Shown one piece after another: positions 14,101-20,984 of a DNA stretch of 64,000 nt. The stretch is from Paractinoplanes pyxinae (lineage in GTDB: Bacteria > Actinomycetota > Actinomycetes > Mycobacteriales > Micromonosporaceae), in assembly GCF_026626335.1 (NCBI RefSeq), contig NZ_JAPNTZ010000012.1, forward strand, positions 277,625 to 341,624. Direction: 5' to 3'. Position 1 is the stretch's first letter, and each line of letters opens with the position of its first letter. The position numbers and the translations under genes are program-made. The notes under the pieces were generated by a model. It saw nothing but the letters and a program-made list of their open reading frames with translations. It did no database searches and had not been told where the DNA came from.

Positions 14101-16505
14101 TACGTGAAGGTGGCGGTGCCGGTGAAGCCGGCGGCCGGGGTGTAGGTGACCACGTCGCCGGTCAGCGTCGCGCTGCCCGCGCCGGCCTGGGGCTGGGTGA
14201 TCGAGTCGACGTGGATCGGGTTGTTGTTGGGGTCGGAGTCGTTGTCCAGCACCGGGATGTCGATGCGGGTGCCCGAGGGCGTCGAGCGGGTGTCGTCGAT
14301 CGCCACCGGGGCGGCGTTGGCCGTGGTCACGGTGACGGAGCCGTTGGCGCTGGCGCCGTGGCCGTCCGAGACGACGTAGCCGAACGAGTCGGCGCCGGTC
14401 CAGCCCAGGTCGGGCGTGTAGGTGATCGTGCCGTCGGCCTCGACGACCGCGTGGCCGTGCGTGGGCTGGGTGCCCAGGGTGACGACGAGGTCGGTGCGGG
14501 CGTCGTCGGGGTCGCTGTCGTTCGCGCGTACGTCGATCGAGACCGGCACGCCGTTGGTGGTGCTCGCGGTGTCGGCTCCGGCGGTGGGCGCGGCGTTGAC
14601 CCGCAGCGCCGCCGAGGCGGTGTTGTTGGCGGCGACCGCGTCCGAGCCGGCGCCCGAGACCTTGGCCGAGGCGACGGCGCTGGGGTCGGCCGACGAGCCG
14701 GCCGAGGCCGGGATGACGAAGGTGGCCTGGCTGCCGGCCAGCAGGGCGCCGGCCGAGCAGGTGACGACCGGGGCCGCGAGCGAGCAACCCGACGGCAGCG
14801 GGCCGGCGGTGATGCCGGTGGGCAGGGTCAGCTCGGCCTTGGCCGCCGGCTCCAGGTCGGTGCCGTTGTTGGTGACCACGACGGTGTAGGTGACGGCGTT
14901 GGGCGAGGTGGCACGCTGCACCGCGGTCGGCGAGACGCTGACCGCGACCGAGAGGTCGGCCTTGGGCTGCTGCACGGTCATCCCGTTGCTGCCCGGGGTG
15001 CCGTTGATCATCATGTGGGTGAACTGGGCCTCGTAGGTCGAGTTGGCCACGTTGGTGATCGTGTAGCCGGCCGGGGTGTCGGTGTCGACCCGGACCCGGA
15101 ACGTGACGTACGAGGTGTCGTTGTGGGCCAGCGTGCCGCCGGAGGTGCCGTTGGGCGACGAGCCGACGCCGAAGGTGGCCGTGCCGCCCGCGAACTGCGC
15201 GGTGTCGTCGCCGGAAGCGTCGGTCTTGGCCGTGCCCTCGACCTTGAGCGAGCCCGGGATGTAGGTGGTGTGCGTCGGGATCGCGTTGGACAGCACGGTG
15301 TTGAGCGCGACGTCGGTGCCCTCGTTCTTGACCGCGATCTTGTACTCGATCACGTCGCCCGGCAGCAGGTCGCCGCCGTCGACGTCGGTGCCGGTCACGG
15401 TCGAGACCACGTCGGGCGCGAACAGGTCGGTGGTGAAGGTGACCACGCCGGGGTAGAAGGTCTCGCCGCCGGTGGTCAGGGTCAGCTGGGCGCTGTGCGC
15501 GCTGTTGAGCAGCTTGCCGCTCGCGTCGAACTGGTCGATGTCGACGCCCATCAGGTTGTTCTTGCCCGGCGAGCGCCCGCTGTTGAGCTGCGTGCCGGCC
15601 TCGCTGACGGTGCTGTTGAAGAAGTTGTCCTGCGGGTTCACGGCGTCCGACATCTTCTGGGTGTCGAGCGTGAGGGTGTCGCCGGTCAGGCCCAGGTCAC
15701 CCTCGTAGACGACGGTGCCGATGCTGGCGTGCACGGTGCCGCTCTGCGGGGTCTCGAAGCCGCTGACCGGGATCACGACGCTGGTGTCGCTGCTGCTGAC
15801 GACGCCGAAGCCGTCGAAGATGCGCAGGCTGTGCATCGGCTCGGCCGAGTTCTGGTACGCGATGGCCAGCGCCCAGCCGGCGTAGCGGTCCTTGCCCGTG
15901 CCGGCCTGGATGTCGGCCACGCTGTAGACGCCGTTGCCCGCACCCGAAACCAGCGCGGTCACGTCGGCGAAGCCCTGGTAGGCCGAGTTCGTGGTGTTGG
16001 TGAACACCTTCGAGGCGGTCACCGGCTGCCAGGCCGCGACGGGCGTACGGAACTTGACCGTGCCCTTGTCGGCGGCGCTCCTGGCGACGGCGCCGCTGCC
16101 ACCGGCCGACGTGTCCGCGCTCCAGTAGAGGCCGGCGAACAGCACCTTGCTGCCGGCCGGCATCGCGATGGTCGCGGTGCTGTCGTTGAACGTGGCCGCG
16201 TCGTTGTCCGCGTCCGCGTACTCCATGACGTAGTTGTTGTTGTTCAGCGACGCGGTGGTGCCGGTCACCGTGCCGTCCTGGCCGGCCGAGCAGCCGGTCG
16301 CCGCGGCCGGGCACACCATGTTGGTGTTGCCGCGCAGCAGGATCGAGCCGTTCACGTTGGCCTCGAAGCGCGAGCCGAACGCGGTGGTGAGCGCGGCATC
16401 GGCCCGGTTGCCGAGCAGCGTGATCGTCGCGGTCAGGGCGACGGCGATCACCACCACCAGGATCAACGTTCGATAGGCCTTGGAGCGCAGAACGGCTCGG
16501 TGCAT
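11154..16505 (-). CDS. LAXTG-anchored giant surface protein with DUF11-like and twelve Ig-like repeats
   Basis: The 1,783-residue secreted protein starts at ATG 16505. A signal peptide (LILVVVIAVALTATITLLG) is followed by a roughly 340-residue N-terminal region of unknown fold, two DUF11-like domains (for example VTYTVVVTNNGTDLEPAAKA), then twelve tandem repeats of about 90 residues. Each repeat has the pattern NAAPVA-DD, VLANDTDP, HGTATI, DG-VTYTP, G-DSF-Y-V-D, as in cadherin-like or tandem-95 surface proteins. The C-terminus has the sorting signal LAKTG, a hydrophobic helix and a basic tail (RHRPGRHRG), which fits class E sortase substrates. Its likely role is adhesion or a structural wall layer; that is inference. 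No sortase gene is in this window. Confidence 0.9.
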   Translation of the reverse strand: MHRAVLRSKAYRTLILVVVIAVALTATITLLGNRADAALTTAFGSRFEANVNGSILLRGNTNMVCPAAATGCSAGQDGTVTGTTASLNNNNYVMEYADADNDAATFNDSTATIAMPAGSKVLFAGLYWSADTSAGGSGAVARSAADKGTVKFRTPVAAWQPVTASKVFTNTTNSAYQGFADVTALVSGAGNGVYSVADIQAGTGKDRYAGWALAIAYQNSAEPMHSLRIFDGFGVVSSSDTSVVIPVSGFETPQSGTVHASIGTVVYEGDLGLTGDTLTLDTQKMSDAVNPQDNFFNSTVSEAGTQLNSGRSPGKNNLMGVDIDQFDASGKLLNSAHSAQLTLTTGGETFYPGVVTFTTDLFAPDVVSTVTGTDVDGGDLLPGDVIEYKIAVKNEGTDVALNTVLSNAIPTHTTYIPGSLKVEGTAKTDASGDDTAQFAGGTATFGVGSSPNGTSGGTLAHNDTSYVTFRVRVDTDTPAGYTITNVANSTYEAQFTHMMINGTPGSNGMTVQQPKADLSVAVSVSPTAVQRATSPNAVTYTVVVTNNGTDLEPAAKAELTLPTGITAGPLPSGCSLAAPVVTCSAGALLAGSQATFVIPASAGSSADPSAVASAKVSGAGSDAVAANNTASAALRVNAAPTAGADTASTTNGVPVSIDVRANDSDPDDARTDLVVTLGTQPTHGHAVVEADGTITYTPDLGWTGADSFGYVVSDGHGASANGSVTVTTANAAPVAIDDTRSTPSGTRIDIPVLDNDSDPNNNPIHVDSITQPQAGAGSATLTGDVVTYTPAAGFTGTATFTYVVEDSLGARTTGQIKVIVGNAKPHAADDVAGVAYRGSVTVDVLHNDTDANGDTLSIKSVGAPSKGTATIAGGKVVYQAPAGFSGQATFSYVVTDGTDEDTATVTVTVANAAPTAADQSVHTACNTAVRIDALLGSNDPNGDPLTVSGFTTPTAGSLARNADGTLTYTPNPGWSGTDSFDFTVDDGQGGTDTKKITVVVTNGAPVTQPDSVTVPGGTVATIDVLANDSDPNNDPLTVTIDVAPAHGTATVGTDGKVTYTPAAGYLGADSFHYTVDDGHGGQAGATVTVGVVNTAPVARDDAAGTDTDTAVVITPLGNDTDLNGDALKVTAVTAPANGSAVLAADDTVTYTPRAGFFGIDTFTYSIRDAHGLTDSALVTVTVRNAAPIAVDDRFTVRPGLTTVLDVLANDRDPNTGQALTVSTFSTPAKGTLTRNADGTLSYRPNALTGGTDTFTYVVTDDLGATDTGTVTVVIDAAPTANADTATTAAGTVVDIAVTGNDTDPEGGALTLVSVSTPAHGQATVVDGKVRYLPATGFSGADTFTYVVRDAAGNTATGTVTVTVANAAPVAADDAAAVLSGKSADLDVLANDTDANTGQTLTVTAVGTPAHGTATIVGGKIRYTAKADFAGTDTFTYTISDGHGGTAQATVTVTVSSGAAVAVPDERTTPYRKPVTVPVLANDLDPDHSLKLDTVTTPDHGTATIVGNQVRYTPPADFTGVAKFSYTAVDGDGNHVTTTVTITVGAPPAVPDKALTAHPGKAVKITLPTTDEHGVPVTVRSITQPKHGTAKLNADGTVTYLAAKGFSGTDSFTYQAVDADGNVAEGTITIKVAGVNTAPAAKNDAVAVDAGDSVVIAPLKNDKDANGDALKVVKIGKPRHGTAVLNPDGTVTYAPNKSYAGGVDSFPYTISDGHGGTATAIVTVTVNEVAAHTGDGKLAKTGLDVISVVAAGGIAVLVGGFLLMAGGVPLLGSPGRHRPGRHRG

Positions 16506-16633
16506 GAAGGTCCCCGTCGTCTCGCTGAAGGGCCCCGACTCCGGTGGTCAAGGCATTGAGAACGACGCTAGGAACCGCGAAGAGCGGAACGGTTGCAGCG
16601 GCGAGCGAGTTCGGGAGCGGCGCGAGCGCTACC

Positions 16634-18439
16634 GTGGGACTCGTGCGCGAACCATTCGTCTCCCGCTACGCGGCCGGCCGTCTGTCCCCGATCCGGCGCG
16701 TGGCCGACCTCCGGCGCCTGCGTGACGAGCAGTTCGACGTGCTGGTCATCGGCGGCGGCGTCACCGGCGCCGGGGCCGCCCTGGACGCGGCCTCCCGCGG
16801 GCTCAAGGTGGCGCTGGTCGAGGCCCGTGATCTCGCGGCCGGCACCTCCAGCCGCTCCAGCAAGCTGATCCACGGCGGTCTGCGCTATCTGGAACAGCTC
16901 GAGCTGCACCTGGTGCACGAGGCGCTGACCGAACGCGGGCTGCTCTCGACCCGGCTGGCGCCGCATCTCGTCCGGCCGGTGCCGATCCTGGTGCCGCTGC
17001 CGGCCGGCAACCCGGCGGTGCGGGTGGGGCGCCGGGCCTACTACGGGCTGGGCGTGGCGGCGTACGACGTGTTCGCCGGCGTTTTCGGCCCCGGGCGCGG
17101 CATGCCGCTGCACCGGCACCTCAGCCGTGACGGCGCCCGCCACATCTTCCCCAGCCTGCGGGCCGACACGGTCAGCGGCGCCATCCGCTACTACGACGGC
17201 CAGGTCGACGACGCCCGCCTGGTGGTCAACCTGGCCCGGACGGCGGCCAGCCTGGGCGCGGCCGTGGTCACCAGCGCCCGCGTGGTCGGCTTCGTGCGCG
17301 AAGCCCGCGAGGTGGTCGGCGTCCGCGTCCGCGACCTGGAATCGCCCGACTCGCCGGAATTCGAGGTCCGGGCCCGTACGGTCGTGGCCGCCACCGGCGT
17401 GTGGAGCGACGACATGTCGCAGATGCTGCGCGACGTCGGCGTCCGCCCCGGGCTGCGGGTCCGCGCGTCCAAGGGCGTCCACCTGGTCGTGCCGCGCTCG
17501 GCGATCACCGGCGAGGCCGGGCTGATCCTGCGCACGCCCACGTCGGTGCTCTTCGTGATCCCGTGGGGCGGCCATTGGATCATCGGCACCACCGACACCG
17601 ACTGGAAGCTCGACCGCTCGCACCCGGCCGCCTCGGCGCGCGACATCCGCTACCTGCTCGACCAGGTCAACACCGTGCTCGACCGGCCGCTGACGACCGA
17701 CGACATCGAGGGTGTGTACGCGGGTCTGCGGCCGCTGCTCTCCGGTGAGGCCGACTCGACCTCCAAGCTGTCGCGCGAGCACGCGGTGGTCGAGCCGATG
17801 TTGGGGCTGTTGCTGGTGGCCGGCGGCAAATACACGACCTACCGGGTGATGGCGGCCGACGTCATCGACCGGGCGGTGCGTCGACTGGGCGTGGAGAGGC
17901 CGTCCCGTACGGCCGACCTGCCGCTGCTCGGAGCCGACGGGTACGCGGCGGCCTGGCGCGACCGGCAGGACACGGCCCGCCGGCACGGAGTGACGACCGG
18001 GGTGATCGAGCACCTGCTCGAGCGCTACGGCACGCTGGCGGTGCATCTGCTGGCCATGATCAAGGCCGACCCGGCCCTGGCCGCTCCGCTGGCCGGGGCG
18101 CCGGAATACCTGGCGGCCGAGGTGGCGTACGCGGCCCTGGCCGAAGGCGCCTTGCACCTCGAAGACGTGCTGACCCGGCGTCTGCGAATCTCGATCGAGA
18201 CGGCCCACCGGGGCAGCGAGTCGGTGGCGCACGCGGCGCAAGTGATGGGTGAGGCGCTGGGCTGGGACGACGCGGTGCGCGAGCGCGAGATCGAGCACTA
18301 CGTGGCCCGGGTGACGGCCGAACGGCAGAGCCAGACGATGGACGACGACGTGGCGGCCGATGCAGCCCGGCTGGGGGCGGCCGACGTGCGCGGCTACGCC
18401 GCCGACCGGGGGATCGACCTGCTGCAAGTCGACCTTTGA
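16634..18439 (+). CDS. glpD: Aerobic FAD-dependent glycerol-3-phosphate dehydrogenase
   Basis: The enzyme oxidises sn-glycerol 3-phosphate to dihydroxyacetone phosphate at the membrane and passes electrons to quinone. The 601-residue product has the FAD-binding motif VIGGGVTGAGAALDAASRG, then SSRSSKLIHGGLRYLEQ, a VVAATGVWSDD stretch and a GTTDTDWKL motif typical of GlpD. The length is close to that of actinobacterial homologues. GTG 16634 was chosen; GTG 16643 would remove three residues and neither has a strong ribosome binding site. The surface-protein gene is divergent, leaving 128 bases for both promoters. The next gene overlaps the stop codon. Confidence 0.93.
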   Translation: MGLVREPFVSRYAAGRLSPIRRVADLRRLRDEQFDVLVIGGGVTGAGAALDAASRGLKVALVEARDLAAGTSSRSSKLIHGGLRYLEQLELHLVHEALTERGLLSTRLAPHLVRPVPILVPLPAGNPAVRVGRRAYYGLGVAAYDVFAGVFGPGRGMPLHRHLSRDGARHIFPSLRADTVSGAIRYYDGQVDDARLVVNLARTAASLGAAVVTSARVVGFVREAREVVGVRVRDLESPDSPEFEVRARTVVAATGVWSDDMSQMLRDVGVRPGLRVRASKGVHLVVPRSAITGEAGLILRTPTSVLFVIPWGGHWIIGTTDTDWKLDRSHPAASARDIRYLLDQVNTVLDRPLTTDDIEGVYAGLRPLLSGEADSTSKLSREHAVVEPMLGLLLVAGGKYTTYRVMAADVIDRAVRRLGVERPSRTADLPLLGADGYAAAWRDRQDTARRHGVTTGVIEHLLERYGTLAVHLLAMIKADPALAAPLAGAPEYLAAEVAYAALAEGALHLEDVLTRRLRISIETAHRGSESVAHAAQVMGEALGWDDAVREREIEHYVARVTAERQSQTMDDDVAADAARLGAADVRGYAADRGIDLLQVDL

Positions 18440-18699
18440 TCCTCGTCGACGAGCCGCTGTGGCCGGCCCGGGGCCGCCTGTGGTCACATCTGGTCAGCGA
18501 TTCCAGCTACGAAGAGCTGCACGTCTTCGCCGAGATGCTGGGCGCCCCGCGCCGGGCCTTCGACCGCGACCACTACGACATTCCGGACATGCGCTTCCGG
18601 AGCGCGTTGTGGCTGGGGGCGACGCTGCTGCCGTCCCGCGAGCTGGCTGCGCGTCTGCGAGCAGCCGGCCTGCGCCGCCCCAAACACCTCAACCGTTGA
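18436..18699 (+). CDS. DUF4031 domain protein
   Basis: This 87-residue protein begins at a TTG that overlaps the glpD stop (TTGA), so it is translationally coupled. The sequence MILVDEPLWPARGRLWSHLV, followed by FAEMLGAPRRAFDRDHYDIP, is the typical start of the DUF4031 family of small actinobacterial proteins. The function is unknown. Its 3' end overlaps the convergent HD-domain gene by 11 bases. Confidence 0.85.
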   Translation: MILVDEPLWPARGRLWSHLVSDSSYEELHVFAEMLGAPRRAFDRDHYDIPDMRFRSALWLGATLLPSRELAARLRAAGLRRPKHLNR

Positions 18700-19321
18700 G
18701 TTCGCGTTCCAGGTTGGCCCGGGCCTTGGCCTCCCACTGCTCACGCAGGGGCGGCAGCCGGTAGATCGACGGCAGCTCGAGCAGCGCCTTGAGCACCTGC
18801 GCGCGGCCGGCCTTGAAATCGTCGTCGGGCACATGGGCGTACTCGCGCCGGATGGCCGCCGTGTAGGCCGCATAGGCCTCGTCGTCGCCCGCCAGCACGG
18901 CCAGATCGGCGTCGCAGAGAAGTTCGCCGTCCGGGTCGTCCTCCTCGGTGGCGTGCCCCGCCGTCAGCCCGACCAGCCGAGCCACTTCGGCCGCCGTCTC
19001 ATCCGGTACGCCCAGCGTGACCAGCAGGCCCTCGGCGAACTCGGCGCTGTCCCGCTCATTGGCGTCCCCGAGCGCGCGCGGGTCGTAGACGGCGTCGTGC
19101 ATCCAGGCCGCCAGCCGCACCCGCTCCGGGTGAGGAGCCAGCTCGGCGAACCGATCAACCACATCGAGCACGGCGGTCAGGTGCGCCACGGTGTGGTACT
19201 GCCGCTGCGGCTCGGACCAGCGCCCGATCAGATAGCCACCGGCGGCCTCAAGATCCCCGTCGGGCGCCGTGGCCCCCGCCGCCCGGACAGCCTCACGGAA
19301 CCGGCCCACAAGATTCTCCAC
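18689..19321 (-). CDS. Predicted metal-dependent HD-superfamily phosphohydrolase
   Basis: The 210-residue protein has the metal-binding HD pattern: His in QRQYHTVAHL, the HD pair in WMHDAVYDP, a further His in TAGHATEEDD and Asp in LLCDADLAVL. Family members hydrolyse phosphomonoesters or nucleotides, but the substrate here is unknown. GTG 19321 (VENLVGRFREAV) was chosen because similarity begins there; the frame extends to 19480 without family-like sequence. It is divergent from the FUSC gene. Confidence 0.82.
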   Translation of the reverse strand: MENLVGRFREAVRAAGATAPDGDLEAAGGYLIGRWSEPQRQYHTVAHLTAVLDVVDRFAELAPHPERVRLAAWMHDAVYDPRALGDANERDSAEFAEGLLVTLGVPDETAAEVARLVGLTAGHATEEDDPDGELLCDADLAVLAGDDEAYAAYTAAIRREYAHVPDDDFKAGRAQVLKALLELPSIYRLPPLREQWEAKARANLERELNG

Positions 19322-19478
19322 GCGCCAATCCTGACACCCCGCCGGATTACTGCTCCTAGCCAGCCCACCCGCCCGGGGTGCGGTCAACTTACATTTTTCG
19401 TCAAGCCGGTGAAGCCAGTTGTCCACAGGCGCTCGGTTGGTGTCTGTAGGGACAGTTGAGGACCTAGGGTTTGAGGTC

Positions 19479-20657
19479 ATGACCGAGGTCGCACGGCAGG
19501 GGCGGGTCGCTCGGGCCGGGGTTCGAGCCAGAACCGGCGTACGTGAGGGGCTGAAACGGGCCCGTCACGGGCTGGCGCTCGCCGTGCAGGCGGGGCTGGC
19601 GGCCGGGATCGCCTGGTTCCTGGCGCACGACGTATTCGGGCGGCCGTCGCCGTTCTTCGCGCCGATCGCGGCCGTGATCACGCTGGCCTCTTCGGTCGGG
19701 CAGCGGGCCCGTCGCACGGCCGAGCTGGTGCTCGGGGTGGCCATCGGCATCGGCATCGGGGACGCGCTCATCCTGCTCATCGGCAGCGGTCCGTGGCAGA
19801 TCGGGCTGATCGTGCTGCTTGCGGTGGTCGTCGCGACGGCTGTCGGCGGCGGTACGCCGTTGGTCGTGCAGTCGGCCTCGTCGGCCGTCCTGGTCGCCAC
19901 GCTCACTTCGAGTACGGGCCTGCCCTGGACGCGGTTCTTCGACGCCCTCGTCGGCGGTGGCGTCGGGCTGGCCGTGATGACGGTGCTCCTGCCGCTCAAC
20001 CCGCTCAACGTCGTACGCCGGGCGGCCGACCCGGCGCTGCGGGCCCTGGCCGACGGGCTGCACGAGATCGGCACGGGCATGGCCGAGCGCAACCGCGACA
20101 CGATCGGCGACGCGCTGAGCCACCTGCGCGGGGCGGAGACGTCGTTCGCCGCGTTCTCGGCCGCTGTCAGCGCCGCCCGCGAGAACGTCGCCTTCGCGCC
20201 GGCCCGCTGGCGCAGCCGGGGAGCGCTCGCCCTCTACGTCGACGGGGCCAACCACATCACGTACGCGTTGAGGAACTGCCGCGTGATGAGCCGGCGGGCC
20301 GACACCGCGCTCGGCGACGACGAACCGATCCCCGAGGTGCTGGCCGTCTCGGTCGGCCTGCTGGGCGACGCGGTCGAGCTGTTGCGCCAGGAGTGGGCCA
20401 AGGGCGTCGAGCCGGTGGCCGCCAGGGAAAGGGCCCTGCGCGCCGCGGCCGAGTGCGGCCAGGCGTACGAGGAGGGCGTCGGCTTCTCGGGCGGTGTCAT
20501 CGTCGCCCAGGTACGCACGGCAGCCACCGACATCCTGCGGGCCAGCGGCGTCGACTACGCCGAGGCGCCGCGCCTGGTCCGCCGAGCTGTCGGCCGCCCC
20601 CACTCCAGCCGCCGCCGGCCGTCGTCCCGCTCCGCCTTGGGCCACCCACCGACCTGA
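19479..20657 (+). CDS. FUSC / aromatic-acid-exporter-like membrane protein
   Basis: The 392-residue protein has an N-terminal bundle of about six membrane segments (SPFFAPIAAVITLASSVGQR is the characteristic FUSC loop) and a long soluble helical C-terminal half. Such proteins are thought to export aromatic carboxylic acids or similar compounds. The TRARRTAELVLGVAIGIGIG-like stretch after the first loop also fits. The chosen ATG 19479 gives a basic N-terminus that precedes the first membrane segment. The C-terminus is basic and serine-rich. The substrate is unknown. Confidence 0.8.
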   Translation: MTEVARQGRVARAGVRARTGVREGLKRARHGLALAVQAGLAAGIAWFLAHDVFGRPSPFFAPIAAVITLASSVGQRARRTAELVLGVAIGIGIGDALILLIGSGPWQIGLIVLLAVVVATAVGGGTPLVVQSASSAVLVATLTSSTGLPWTRFFDALVGGGVGLAVMTVLLPLNPLNVVRRAADPALRALADGLHEIGTGMAERNRDTIGDALSHLRGAETSFAAFSAAVSAARENVAFAPARWRSRGALALYVDGANHITYALRNCRVMSRRADTALGDDEPIPEVLAVSVGLLGDAVELLRQEWAKGVEPVAARERALRAAAECGQAYEEGVGFSGGVIVAQVRTAATDILRASGVDYAEAPRLVRRAVGRPHSSRRRPSSRSALGHPPT

Positions 20658-20740
20658 CCCGCTCCGGCCTGCGGTCACCCGCCTGCCGTGCCGATCGCGC
20701 TACACGCTGCACGACGGCGCGCGCCTGCGGGCCGCCGCAC

Positions 20741-20866
20741 GCGACGGGCTGACGTCGTCAGCCTGCGCGACGGGCTGACGTCGTCGGCCTGCGCGCGGCG
20801 GGCCAATGCCGCCGGCTTGCGCGATGGGCTGACGCCGCCGGCCTGCGCGACGGGCCGATGCCGCCA
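20741..20866. repeat. Imperfect 26-28 base tandem repeats in a 327-base gap
   Basis: Between the FUSC gene and the PrsW gene lie one partial and four full copies of a unit like GCCTGCGCGACGGGCTGACG plus TCGTCG, at 20741-20760, 20761-20786, 20787-20814, 20815-20840 and 20841-20866. Unit lengths of 26, 28, 26 and 26 are not multiples of three, so this is probably non-coding. I see no gene in the rest of 20658-20984. Confidence 0.8.
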
Positions 20867-20984
20867 GGCTCGCCGACCTGATCATGCGACGTCGCAGACG
20901 GTGCGCCGAAGGCTCTGAGGCGATCGGCATGGTCCTCAGCCCGCCGTGATCATCCTTCTCGCTCGTCTCGCCCCCCGCCGGCGG

